DNA of 50,611 nucleotides, taken from Cyanobacteria bacterium OH_SFB_17 (GTDB lineage: Bacteria; Cyanobacteriota; Vampirovibrionia; Gastranaerophilales; Gastranaerophilaceae). Each line of letters opens with the position of its first letter. Positions within the stretch are counted from its first letter, which is position 1. Of the stretch, positions 24,984 to 33,824 are shown piece by piece. Under the pieces are notes generated by a model. It was not told where the DNA came from. It did no database searches and saw nothing but the letters and a program-made list of their open reading frames with translations. The stretch covers positions 1 to 50,611 of the forward strand of contig JAEWYI010000076.1 in NCBI GenBank assembly GCA_023395735.1, in the 5' to 3' direction. The position numbers were made by a program, and so were the translations under genes.

Positions 24984-25691
24984 TTAAATTTCCCACCATC
25001 TTGACGCTTTTTCATCTAAAACTTTTGTCATAAGTTGAGTATGTCTTGGAATATCATCCCTATCTTCCCTTACAATATCCCAAATTTTCTTAACATCTTT
25101 ATTTTGGAATCCGATTTCTTGCAGATTTTTAAACCCGAGTTTTTTATAAAGCGGTACAGCCTTGTTATATCCGGTTAAAACCGCATCAGTATACCCTTTT
25201 GATGTTGTTAAAGTTTTTTCGAGTAGAGTTTTTCCTACCCCGTTGTTGCGATATTTTTTGTCTACTGCCAAAGAATCAAGATAAAAAATATTTGAATTAT
25301 TGACAAAAGGCGGTAATTCATCACAAGTACAAGAAATTGCCCCCGCTTTTATTTTATTTTGCTTGTCTTTTGCGACGAGAAAAGTTGTATTTCCGTCGTC
25401 ATTTTTAAATAATTCCTTACAAAAAATTGAAAATCGTTTGATTCGATTCTTGTACCCGCTTTCATGTTTAGGATTTAAATACCACTTCCAACCGGGATCG
25501 GTGGAGCCGTCAATGAAATTGTCAATAAAAAATTTTGATAATTCCTGAAAATCACCATTATTTTTGAAATCCCCAAGGCTCATTTCCTGCACAAACAGTT
25601 TCCCTTTTGGGGTTTTAATTTCAAAAGGCATTATCGGAATATTTCTTGAACCGAAAGAATTATTAAACTTTTGAGAGGTTGATACTATCAT
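24984..25691 (-). CDS. GNAT family N-acetyltransferase
   Basis: 235 residues. The C-terminal half carries the acetyl-CoA-binding motif A, FYLDSLAVDKKYRNNGVGKTLL (key residues YRNNGVG; about 136-156), and motif B, TGYNKAVPLYKKLGF. The substrate is unknown. The N-terminal 30 residues are low in structure and contain NNSFGSR, a weak relative of the [VI][ST]F[KQ][GS] motif. No good ribosome binding site: AGGGG is about 12 bases before the ATG, and a TATACA lies four bases before it, so a leaderless start is possible. Confidence 0.8.
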   Translation of the reverse strand: MIVSTSQKFNNSFGSRNIPIMPFEIKTPKGKLFVQEMSLGDFKNNGDFQELSKFFIDNFIDGSTDPGWKWYLNPKHESGYKNRIKRFSIFCKELFKNDDGNTTFLVAKDKQNKIKAGAISCTCDELPPFVNNSNIFYLDSLAVDKKYRNNGVGKTLLEKTLTTSKGYTDAVLTGYNKAVPLYKKLGFKNLQEIGFQNKDVKKIWDIVREDRDDIPRHTQLMTKVLDEKASRWWEI

Positions 25692-25737
25692 TATTTGTAT
25701 AAAACCCCTGAAAATAAAATTTGCTAATTAACAAATT

Positions 25738-27624
25738 TTATTCTACAGCAGCAATTTCGTTTTTTGAAAATTGCATTTCATAAAGATGTTTATATTTTCC
25801 TTCTTCAATCTGCATCAGCTCGTCGTGCGAACCAAGTTCGGCAAGCTCCCCTTCGTTTATGACCGCTATTCTATCAGCATTTTTAATCGTCGAAAGTCGG
25901 TGAGCTATTACAAAAACTGTTTTATTCTGCATCAAGTTATCAAGCGCTTTTTGAACAACAGCCTCAGATTGGTTGTCAAGAGCTGATGTTGCCTCATCTA
26001 GAATTACAATTGGAGCATTTTTAATCATTGCCCTTGCGATTGCAACACGTTGTCTTTGCCCGCCAGAAAGAGTAGTTCCACGCTCACCAAGCTCAGTGTC
26101 CAAACCTTTTTCAAGAGTCATTATAAAATCCTCCAAGTGAGCCATTTTTACAACTCTTGCAAGCTCTTCTTCTGTCGCCTGTTTATTTCCCATCAAAATA
26201 TTTTCTTTTATTGTTCCCGAGAAAAGGAAATTGTCCTGAAAGACAAAAGAAACATTTTCTCTTAAAGATGCCAAATCAAATCTTCTTAAATCCACTCCGT
26301 CAATTTCAACAGAACCCGATTTTACATCGTAAAATCTAGGAATCAAATTGACCACAGTGCTCTTACCACCGCCTGAATTTCCAACAAGCGCAATTGTTTC
26401 GTTTTTATTCACAGATAAATTCAAATTTTTCAAAACAGGAATATTTTTTTCATATTCAAAAGAAACATTTTTAAATTCGATTTTATTTCTAAATTCAGTT
26501 AGTTTAATAGAATCAGGCTCTGATTTGATTTCGGGAATTAAATCAAATAACTCAAAAGATCTGCCCATAGCAACAAAAGTTCCCTGCAAGTTCGTCAAAG
26601 TCTGTCCAAGTCCTTTTACAGGTTTGTAAAGAAGCAACAAAGAAGTTACAAAAGCCGCAAAACTTCCGCTTGTCAACTCTCCTGACATAATCAAATGGTT
26701 TCCGTAAGCCATTACAATTGCGATTCCGCATGCAGAAATAAAATACATAATCGGAGAAAGCCAGCCTGCTCTTTTTGTCAAAGACATCGCAAGCCCAAAC
26801 TGTTGCGACAACTGCAGTTCAAACAAATCATTTCTGTCTTTTTGCAAATTGTACGCTGACATTATTTTATTTCCTGAAAAAGTTTCGTTGAAATTTGTAT
26901 TCATTCCGCCACCGACAACCATTGTGTCATTAGAAACGGATTTAATTTTTTTTCTTATTAATGCAATCGGCAACATCGCAATTCCAAGAACAGTTACCCC
27001 AATTATTGCAAGCTTCCAAGCCGTGTACAAAAGAACAGTAACCAAACCAAGAATTCCAAATATTGCAGTCATAAAAGTTTTAACATTATCTATAATATTT
27101 CTTGATGCAGCATCAGGATCACTCAAAAATCTGGCAATAACAAGCCCTGATGAATTTATATCGTAAAATTTTGAATCCAAAGAAGTGAGTTTTTTAAACA
27201 AATCAGCTTTCAAATTGTTTGAAACCTTCCAGCCTGTCCAATCTGTCAAGTAATTGTTTGCATATTTTAAACCGCCTTGTATAACGGCAAACGCAACTAT
27301 ACCGGGAGGAATAATTGTTGCCCAGAAATGCTGAGTGTGGAAAACCATATTAGGAAAACCTATAACATGTCCCCACAAATTATAATTTAAAACAAGCGTG
27401 AAAGTAGCTTCAGGATCACCGTTTATAACGTAATCGAGATAAGGTTTCAAGGCAATCGCCGTAACCCCGTCTAAAAGTCCCAAAGGAATTGCAATCAAAA
27501 TTCCCAAAACTGCTCTAAACATTACAGTTTTTAAATATGGAAAAATTCTTTTTAACAAATAACCATATTTAAATGCATCTTTCGATACGGTATCTTTTAA
27601 TTTCATAGATTCTTCGGCGCTCAT
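25738..27624 (-). CDS. ABC exporter, MsbA-like
   Basis: 628 residues, a half-transporter with fused membrane and ATPase domains. The N-terminal ABC type-1 membrane domain (six helices, about 35-345) is followed by an ATPase with Walker A VGNSGGGKST, Q-loop region FVFQDNFLFSGTI, signature LSGGQRQR, Walker B IVILDEATSALD and switch IAHRLSTI. The architecture and best resemblance are to lipid A/multidrug flippases (MsbA group); an outer-membrane lipid role fits the MlaA domain elsewhere in the window but is inference. GAGGG is four bases before the ATG. It is divergent from pnp. Confidence 0.92.
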   Translation of the reverse strand: MSAEESMKLKDTVSKDAFKYGYLLKRIFPYLKTVMFRAVLGILIAIPLGLLDGVTAIALKPYLDYVINGDPEATFTLVLNYNLWGHVIGFPNMVFHTQHFWATIIPPGIVAFAVIQGGLKYANNYLTDWTGWKVSNNLKADLFKKLTSLDSKFYDINSSGLVIARFLSDPDAASRNIIDNVKTFMTAIFGILGLVTVLLYTAWKLAIIGVTVLGIAMLPIALIRKKIKSVSNDTMVVGGGMNTNFNETFSGNKIMSAYNLQKDRNDLFELQLSQQFGLAMSLTKRAGWLSPIMYFISACGIAIVMAYGNHLIMSGELTSGSFAAFVTSLLLLYKPVKGLGQTLTNLQGTFVAMGRSFELFDLIPEIKSEPDSIKLTEFRNKIEFKNVSFEYEKNIPVLKNLNLSVNKNETIALVGNSGGGKSTVVNLIPRFYDVKSGSVEIDGVDLRRFDLASLRENVSFVFQDNFLFSGTIKENILMGNKQATEEELARVVKMAHLEDFIMTLEKGLDTELGERGTTLSGGQRQRVAIARAMIKNAPIVILDEATSALDNQSEAVVQKALDNLMQNKTVFVIAHRLSTIKNADRIAVINEGELAELGSHDELMQIEEGKYKHLYEMQFSKNEIAAVE

Positions 27625-27741
27625 AATCCCTCAATCACATTTTATCTTACAAGTAATATCTTTACATAAAAACGGGTAAAATTCTATATTTTTACATGTT
27701 TATTATATAATTATCATATAAAAGTGAAATGTATAACAAAA

Positions 27742-27796
27742 GGGCGCGCAGCGCGCGCATCTACCCGGAAGACAGAAAAACAGGCTATCTCGGGTA
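27742..27796 (+). promoter_or_regulatory. Structured leader of pnp
   Basis: The pnp 5' leader contains a short GCGCGC palindromic stretch (about 27744-27758), then an imperfect hairpin whose base is TACCCG (27762-27767) / CGGGTA (27791-27796). PNPase mRNA leaders are RNase III/PNPase autoregulation targets in enteric bacteria; the same role here is inference. The ribosome binding site AAAGGA follows the hairpin directly. Confidence 0.45.
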
Positions 27797-27809
27797 AGAA
27801 AGGAAAAAA

Positions 27810-29942
27810 ATGGTAGACGTAAAAAAAACACAATTCGAAATCGGCGGCAAAACCGTTGAAGTCGAAACAGGAAAGTATGCAAATTCTGCAAACGGCTCCG
27901 TAACAATACGTTGTGGCGACACAATGCTTTTTGTTCACGCAACTGTTTCAAAAGAACCAAGAGTAGGAATAGACTTTTTCCCTCTTTTAATTGATTATGA
28001 AGAAAGAATGTCTGCAATTGGAAGAATCCCTGGGGGCTTCAACCGTTCAGAAGGAAGATCAAGCGATAAAGCTATTCTTGTTTCAAGACTTATTGACAGA
28101 CCAATCAGACCTTTATTCCCTAAAGGTTATAGAAATGATATCCAAATCGTAGCTCAATTATTCAGCTATGATCAAGAAAATCAACCTGATACACTTGCAA
28201 TGTTGGGAGCATCTTTTGCTCTTATGCTTTCAGGCGCTCCTTTTGAAGGGCCTATCGGTGCGGTAAGAGTATCTCGTCTTGACGGACAATTGATTGCTAA
28301 CCCAACTCACCATCAAGCTGACAAATCAGACTTGGACATCGTTGTTTCAGGTACTGCAGATTCAGTTATAATGGTTGAAGCAGGATGCAAATTCGTAACA
28401 GAAGACGATATTATGGCAGCTGTTGAATTTGCACAAGTTGAAATCAAAAAACAATGCGAAGCTCAATTAGCATTTGCAAAAGAATGTGGCGTTGAAAGAC
28501 AAGAATTCACAAACCCTTATGACACATCAGAACTTGCAGCTATGATTAAAGAAGTTGCTTATGATGCTGTATATGATGCTTACCACAACTTTGACAGAGC
28601 TTACAGACAAGAAAAACTTGATGCAGCGAAAAAAGCTGTTAAAGCAAAAATAGAAGAACTTCCTGAAGATCACAAAATTCACCAAATGATGGATGAAACA
28701 GGAATCGACTTTGTTTCTGAAGAATTTAAAACTTTAGAGAAAAAAGTTATGAGAGCAATGATTACTGATGAAGGCGTTAGAGCTGACGGAAGAAAACCTG
28801 AAGAAGTTCGTCCTATCTGGTGCGAAGTTGGAGTTATTCCAAGAGCTCACGGTTCAGCGGTATTTACAAGAGGGCAAACTCAAGCACTTTCTGTAGCTAC
28901 TCTTGCAGGTCCAGGAATGAAACAAGAACTTGACGGAGTTGATCCTCAAACTGAAAGAAGATATATGCATAAATACATCTTCCCAGGATTTTCTGTAGGT
29001 GAAGTTAAGCCTATGAGAGGCCCAGGAAGACGTGAAGTTGGTCACGGAGCGTTGGCAGAACGTGCGAACATTCCTGCTCTTCCAACAGCAGAAGAATTCG
29101 GTTATGTAATCAGAGTAACTTCTGATATCCTTGAATCAAACGGTTCTACATCAATGGCATCAACTTGCGGAAGCTCAATGGCTTTGATGAACGCAGGTGT
29201 TCCTGTTAAATGTATGATCGGTGGGGTTGCAATGGGTATGATTGCTGAAGCTGGCAAAGACCCTGTTGTATTGACAGACATTCAAGGAATCGAAGACTTC
29301 CTTGGCGATATGGACTTTAAAGTTACCGGTAACGATGAAGCTATTACAGCTCTTCAAATGGATATGAAAGCTAAAGGTATTTCAAACGATACTTTAAGAA
29401 AAGCTCTTGCACAAGCGAAAGAAGGAAGACTTCATATTCTTGCTGAAATGAGAAAAGCAATTTCTGAACCAAGCAAACAAATGTCTCCACACGCACCAAG
29501 AATATTCACAATGCAAATTGCAAATGAAGATATCGGTTCAGTTATCGGACCTGGCGGAAAACAAATCAGAGCGATTGTTGACGCTTCAGGTGCTGAAATC
29601 GACATTCAAGATTCTGGTATCGTTACGATTACATCTAACGACCAAGAAGGCGCAGATATAGCAATCAAAATGATTAAAGATATCACTTTCAAACCGGAAG
29701 CGGGAATGATTCTTAAAGGTAAAGTTGTGAGAATTATCCCAATCGGCGCGTTTGTTGAACTTGGCGGCGGAAAAGACGGTATGGTTCACATATCTCAAAT
29801 CTGCAACGAAAGAATAGACACAATCGAACCACATTTGAACGTAGGCGACGAAGTTGTTGTTAAGGTTGTAAAAATCGACGACAAAGGCAGAGTCAACCTT
29901 ACAATCAAAGGTGTAACAGAAGAAGAAAAAGCTAAATTTTAG
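27810..29942 (+). CDS. pnp: Polyribonucleotide nucleotidyltransferase (PNPase)
   Basis: 710 residues. PNPase degrades RNA 3'-to-5' phosphorolytically. Two RNase PH domains (about 8-230 and 310-540), joined by a helical segment, are followed by a KH domain with IGSVIGPGGKQIRAI and an S1 domain with GAFVELGGGKDGMVHISQI. Motifs include IDFFPLLIDYEERM, GRIPGGFNRSEGR, DRPIRPLFPKGYRND, FTRGQTQALSVATL and ADGRKPEEVRPI. Length is normal and the acidic C-terminal extension seen in some species is lacking. AAAGGA precedes the ATG. Monocistronic, with a strong terminator. Confidence 0.97.
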   Translation: MVDVKKTQFEIGGKTVEVETGKYANSANGSVTIRCGDTMLFVHATVSKEPRVGIDFFPLLIDYEERMSAIGRIPGGFNRSEGRSSDKAILVSRLIDRPIRPLFPKGYRNDIQIVAQLFSYDQENQPDTLAMLGASFALMLSGAPFEGPIGAVRVSRLDGQLIANPTHHQADKSDLDIVVSGTADSVIMVEAGCKFVTEDDIMAAVEFAQVEIKKQCEAQLAFAKECGVERQEFTNPYDTSELAAMIKEVAYDAVYDAYHNFDRAYRQEKLDAAKKAVKAKIEELPEDHKIHQMMDETGIDFVSEEFKTLEKKVMRAMITDEGVRADGRKPEEVRPIWCEVGVIPRAHGSAVFTRGQTQALSVATLAGPGMKQELDGVDPQTERRYMHKYIFPGFSVGEVKPMRGPGRREVGHGALAERANIPALPTAEEFGYVIRVTSDILESNGSTSMASTCGSSMALMNAGVPVKCMIGGVAMGMIAEAGKDPVVLTDIQGIEDFLGDMDFKVTGNDEAITALQMDMKAKGISNDTLRKALAQAKEGRLHILAEMRKAISEPSKQMSPHAPRIFTMQIANEDIGSVIGPGGKQIRAIVDASGAEIDIQDSGIVTITSNDQEGADIAIKMIKDITFKPEAGMILKGKVVRIIPIGAFVELGGGKDGMVHISQICNERIDTIEPHLNVGDEVVVKVVKIDDKGRVNLTIKGVTEEEKAKF

Positions 29943-29955
29943 TTTTTTGAATAAT

Positions 29956-29996
29956 AAAAAGGCGGGCAAATTCAAAACGAATTTGCCCGCCTTTTT
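29956..29996 (+). terminator. Terminator of pnp
   Basis: AAAAAGGCGGGCAAATTC (29956-29973) and its exact complement at 29979-29996, loop AAAAC. It is an 18-bp stem starting 14 bases past the stop codon, with the T-run forming the distal stem. Confidence 0.92.
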
Positions 29997-30064
29997 AAAT
30001 TTCATGGCAACTTTTTTATGCAAAATGTTTTTATATATAAGGTTAGTTATATGTTGGTATTTTA

Positions 30065-30703
30065 ATGTCTATTTTAAATTTAACAAGAAAAATTATTCCC
30101 AAGCTCTCGGCTATAAAGGCGGAGAATATTCGAGCAATAAATGGAATACCAGAAAACATTTTAACAAAAATGGTTCAAAACGGCGATAAAACGATTCAAA
30201 AAATCGGGATGAACGAATCTAAAGGGGTAAGGATTTTAGAAAATGGAACAAATACTGTGTTTACCGATGGACTCAACGGATGTAACGGAGTCCAGTGCAT
30301 TGCAAAAGGACTAGACGGAAATCCCATTATAGTCGCATCCCACTATACTCCGCTTGAAGCCTCGCGAGCTTTAAATAAAAAAGCTATCGAAGAACAACTG
30401 CAAACCTACGATTATTATTTAGATAAAACAACTAAACCTAAAATATTTTATAATATTACAGGAAAAGAAACTAACGGACAACTTGTCGCGAATGAAAATC
30501 CTTTAATTTCCCAACTGAAATCTGTTTTTGATAAATTTTTCAAACAGGGCTATGAAGAAAAAGTTATTCCTTATCAGTCAACAAGTAAAACTCCGTTTGA
30601 CTCAAATGCAATGATTTCTCAGTTTGAGAAAAGTTCAAAAGGTTGGGATGTGAAATTGACTACTGTAGGTGAAAAAGAACATAATATTCACCTTTGGGGA
30701 TGA
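30065..30703 (+). CDS. Unknown protein, possible Cys/His (deamidase-like) enzyme
   Basis: 212 residues, family not recognised. The central part reads TVFTDGLNGCNGVQCIAKG, then NPIIVASHYTPLEASRA: a Gly-Cys turn (C73, also C78) followed by a strand and H93. This layout recalls the Cys...His core of CheD- and CNF1-type deamidases, where the histidine follows the cysteine by roughly 12-20 residues. This is pattern resemblance only. There is no signal peptide or membrane helix. The ATG at 30065 has no clear ribosome binding site. It is convergent with fabI, sharing the terminator at 30802-30844. Confidence 0.65.
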   Translation: MSILNLTRKIIPKLSAIKAENIRAINGIPENILTKMVQNGDKTIQKIGMNESKGVRILENGTNTVFTDGLNGCNGVQCIAKGLDGNPIIVASHYTPLEASRALNKKAIEEQLQTYDYYLDKTTKPKIFYNITGKETNGQLVANENPLISQLKSVFDKFFKQGYEEKVIPYQSTSKTPFDSNAMISQFEKSSKGWDVKLTTVGEKEHNIHLWG

Positions 30704-30801
30704 ATTTGACTCATTTGTTTTTTGACTTTTTTTACTGAAACTCTATTTCGTGCAAAAAGCTTCATAGCGATTAAAAATAATAACAGAAATATTTTTTGTA
30801 T

Positions 30802-30844
30802 ATAACAAAAAGGCGCGAAGCTAAGCTTCGCGCCTTTTTGTTAT
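30802..30844. terminator. Bidirectional terminator between convergent genes
   Basis: A 20-bp stem (30802-30821 / 30825-30844) with loop TAA; core GGCGCGAAGC / GCTTCGCGCC flanked by AAAAA and TTTTT. It serves both the plus-strand unknown gene and minus-strand fabI, whose stop is 12 bases away. Confidence 0.9.
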
Positions 30845-30855
30845 TAAGTTTAAGA

Positions 30856-31662
30856 TTACTTGCAAGATTCTGCAATAATCGCCATTTCTTCGCCTGATGC
30901 GTAAACCGAATGGCATCCGCAGTCAACATAAAGAATTTGACCTGTTGTACCTGAAGATAAATCAGATGCTAAATAAACACCTGCTCTACCAACATCTTGA
31001 AGGGATACGTTTCTCTTAAGAGGAGCTTTAACAACCGCTGCTTTAAGCATTTTATCAAATCCTGAAATACCTTTTGCAGCAAGAGTTTTAACCGCACCTG
31101 CAGAGATAGCGTTAACTCTGATTCCATATTGTCCCATATCTGTTGCAAGATATCTTACGCTTGATTCAAGTGCAGCTTTTGCAACACCCATTACATTGTA
31201 GTTTGCAACAACATAATCAGAACCAAGATAAGTAAGCGCGAATATTGAACCGCCTTCGTTCATAACAGGTTGAGCATTTCTTGCAATTGAAACAAGTGAA
31301 TAAGCACTAACTCCAAGAGCCAAATCCCATCCTGCTTTTGTCGTGTCGATAAATTTACCTTCTAAATCTTCTTTGTTTGCGAACGCAACAGCATGAACAA
31401 CAAAGTCGATTTTGCCGTAAACTTTTTCACATTCTGCAAAAACTTTTTTAATATCATCTTCTTTTGTAACATCGCATTCCATAATGATTTTAGCGTTCAT
31501 TTCTTCAGCGATAGGTTTTACTCTTTTTTCCATAGCTTCATTTGCGTAAGTGAAAGCAATTTCTGCTCCTGCATTAAACAATTCGCTAGCTATACCGTAT
31601 GCGATACCATGCTTGTTGGAAACGCCAAATATAACCCCTTTTTTACCCGTCATTACATTCAT
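30856..31662 (-). CDS. fabI: Enoyl-[acyl-carrier-protein] reductase, FabI type
   Basis: 268 residues. FabI does the last reduction step of fatty-acid elongation with NADH. The short-chain dehydrogenase fold shows GVSNKHGIAYGIASEL (the divergent nucleotide-binding motif of FabI), the catalytic Y-x6-K in NYNVMGVAKAALE, and ISAGAVKTLAAKGI followed by the substrate loop. Length is normal. GAGGA is seven bases before ATG 31660-31662; a second ATG three codons on is less well spaced. No other fab genes adjacent. Confidence 0.95.
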   Translation of the reverse strand: MNVMTGKKGVIFGVSNKHGIAYGIASELFNAGAEIAFTYANEAMEKRVKPIAEEMNAKIIMECDVTKEDDIKKVFAECEKVYGKIDFVVHAVAFANKEDLEGKFIDTTKAGWDLALGVSAYSLVSIARNAQPVMNEGGSIFALTYLGSDYVVANYNVMGVAKAALESSVRYLATDMGQYGIRVNAISAGAVKTLAAKGISGFDKMLKAAVVKAPLKRNVSLQDVGRAGVYLASDLSSGTTGQILYVDCGCHSVYASGEEMAIIAESCK

Positions 31663-32015
31663 AAAAATATCCTCATATTAAATTCTCATAGTCATTTTAG
31701 CAAAAAAAAACATTTTAGTCAAAAGTTTACACTTTTGGAAGGTTCGAGGAGAGGGGAGAGGGAAGTTCAGAGGCTTGGAAGCTTTCAAGCGACAAAACTT
31801 CAAAATTCCCAATTCCACCCTCTCCCGAATTTCTAACGCTCATACTTCGCGCTGAAATTCTTCCCTCGCCCATCAAGGGTGAGGGACAATACAATTTATA
31901 GCAAAAACGAAATCTTATAATTATGTATAATATTATCTTCTAATTATCTCATAAACTTCCAAGCTTCCTAGCTTCCAAGCCTCTGAACTTCCTAGTCTCT
32001 ATGCTTCCAATTACG
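31663..32015. repeat. Composite intergenic repeat region, second example
   Basis: A 369-bp gap between fabI and the next gene. Plus-oriented octamers GAAGTTCA, GAGGCTTG, GAAGCTTT lie at 31762-31785, preceded by GAGGGGAGAGGG and followed by its approximate complement ACCCTCTCCC (31817-31826). A 9-bp hairpin CCCTCGCCC/GGGTGAGGG is at 31863-31885. Seven inverted octamers (AAACTTCC, AAGCTTCC, TAGCTTCC, AAGCCTCT, GAACTTCC, TAGTCTCT, ATGCTTCC) run without a break at 31953-32008. The layout, inward-facing arrays around hairpins, repeats that of 5697-6034. The array ends eight bases before the next gene's promoter. Confidence 0.7.
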
Positions 32016-32024
32016 TGATATAAT
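32016..32024 (+). promoter_or_regulatory. Extended -10 promoter (leaderless)
   Basis: TGA followed by TATAAT (32019-32024); the ATG of the TPR-glycosyltransferase gene begins after seven bases (ACTTGAT) with no ribosome binding site. The -35 position would fall in the last units of the inverted octamer array. Confidence 0.6.
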
Positions 32025-32031
32025 ACTTGAT

Positions 32032-33699
32032 ATGAAAAATAACAATTATTTTTTACAAAATTTAGCTCAAAATTCAATTTCCAAGACTGTTTCCGACAAA
32101 ATGCAGGATGCTATGAACATAGGAATAGCGGAAGGTTTTTGCAGAAATGGAGACATCGAAGATGGATTAAAGCTTTATGAAATAATTCAAGAAAAAAATA
32201 AAACATTATCAAACAAAAATGTTATAAACGACATAAGAAATTTGGCATCTGTACTTTTTAAAGAAAAAAAATACACAAACGCCTTAATCCAATACAAAAG
32301 ACTTTTGAATTTTACTGAGCTTTTGCCACAAGAATATTTTTATATCGCATTTTGCTTAGCAGAACTCGGTCAAAATGAGTTTGTGCTGGATTTTTTAAAA
32401 AAATACGAGGAGCTTTCTTCAGACAAATTGAAGGCGCTCGGCGATATTTCGGAACTTTTGGGTTTAAAGCTTAAAATGTATGATGAAGCAATACTTTATC
32501 TTGAAAAATATATTTCTATTTGCACTGAAAACGCTCTTGCTTTCAACACTTTAGGTCATTTTTATTCCAGATTAGGTGAAGACAGTTTTTTAGAAAAGCA
32601 ACTGAAACTTTTTTCAAAAGCGCACGAGCTAAATCCAAACAATCCTATTTACATAAGAAATATCATAATGGTTTGCGAAAAATTGGATAAGTTGGATTGC
32701 GCAGAAACGTATTATAAAAAATTGATGAAATTGAACCCTAAACACAGTGACAAATATGATTATGGGTGTTTGCTTTTGAGAAAAGGAGAGTTAAGCAAAG
32801 GTTATGAACTTATGCAAAACAGATTTTTTGCGCCTGAAATCATTGTCAAATATCCGAGCTGGCTTGATAAAGAAAAAAGATTAAAATCACTAAACGGGCT
32901 TAGCGACAAAACCGTTTTGCTCTTTCACGAAGCAGGTTACGGCGATTCTTTTATGTATGTCCGATTTGTAGAAGAGTTTAAAAAATATGTAAAAAAAGTT
33001 ATTTTGTTTGTGCCTCAGAGGATGATATCGCTTTTCAAATCGTCTAATATTGCAGAAGAAATTTATCCGATGACTGAAGATTTAAGCTCTTTTGATTATG
33101 ATTTTAACGCTTCATTTGTCGATTTACCATTTTTGCTTTCGATTGAAAAAGATTCGATAATAAAAACTGACGGATATTTAAAAGTTTCTGAAAAAAAGGT
33201 GCAGGAATTTAAAAATAAATATTTAAAAAATTCAAAAAACTTCAAAATAGGGATATCATATTGCATGAATCCAAAGTACAACAACCTTACAGGACGAGAT
33301 ATTCCGCTTGAATGTTTTTATCCTTTAACAAAAATTTTAGGAGTTGAAATCTTTTCGCTCCAAGTAAAAGATCCTAAAAACCAGATTAATAACTTGCCAC
33401 AAAATATAAAGATTGTTGACTTGGCAAAACACTTTAAAGATTTTGAAGATACTGCCGCTGCAATTAAAAACATGGATTTGATAATAACAACTGACAACGT
33501 TATTTTGAATCTGGCGGGCGCTCTTAATGTCAAAACTTTTGCGCTGTTCAACCGTTTTTATGACCCGAGATGGTTTAATCTTCAAGGCGAAAACGTAATC
33601 TGGTACGATAGCGTAAAACCTTACAGAGCATCCTCTTTCAACGGTTGGGACGATTTGATTAAAAACGTTATCAAAGATTTGCAACCTCTTGTTGATTAA
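32032..33699 (+). CDS. TPR protein with glycosyltransferase family 9-like domain
   Basis: 555 residues. The first half (about 20-270) is tetratricopeptide-like helical repeats (EDGLKLYEIIQEK, KYTNALIQYKRLL, AFNTLGHFYSRLGE, CAETYYKKLMKLNP). The second half has a GT-B pattern related to heptosyltransferases: LLFHEAGYGDSFMYVRFV, FKIGISYCMNPKYNN, FSLQVKD and a donor-site region MDLIITTDNVILNLAGALNVKTFALF. It probably glycosylates an envelope or protein acceptor; TPR-GT9 proteins are known around flagella and pili. It is cytoplasmic. The start is leaderless. Confidence 0.82.
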   Translation: MKNNNYFLQNLAQNSISKTVSDKMQDAMNIGIAEGFCRNGDIEDGLKLYEIIQEKNKTLSNKNVINDIRNLASVLFKEKKYTNALIQYKRLLNFTELLPQEYFYIAFCLAELGQNEFVLDFLKKYEELSSDKLKALGDISELLGLKLKMYDEAILYLEKYISICTENALAFNTLGHFYSRLGEDSFLEKQLKLFSKAHELNPNNPIYIRNIIMVCEKLDKLDCAETYYKKLMKLNPKHSDKYDYGCLLLRKGELSKGYELMQNRFFAPEIIVKYPSWLDKEKRLKSLNGLSDKTVLLFHEAGYGDSFMYVRFVEEFKKYVKKVILFVPQRMISLFKSSNIAEEIYPMTEDLSSFDYDFNASFVDLPFLLSIEKDSIIKTDGYLKVSEKKVQEFKNKYLKNSKNFKIGISYCMNPKYNNLTGRDIPLECFYPLTKILGVEIFSLQVKDPKNQINNLPQNIKIVDLAKHFKDFEDTAAAIKNMDLIITTDNVILNLAGALNVKTFALFNRFYDPRWFNLQGENVIWYDSVKPYRASSFNGWDDLIKNVIKDLQPLVD

Positions 33700-33824
33700 A
33701 AATTTTGATTTTTCATTCTCCCCACTTGAATAATCACATGAGTAATGTATTTTGCTCTTATTAATTTTAAATATAAAAATAAGAAAACCTTTGTTCGTCG
33801 GTTTTGCAAGAGAGGGGATTAAAA

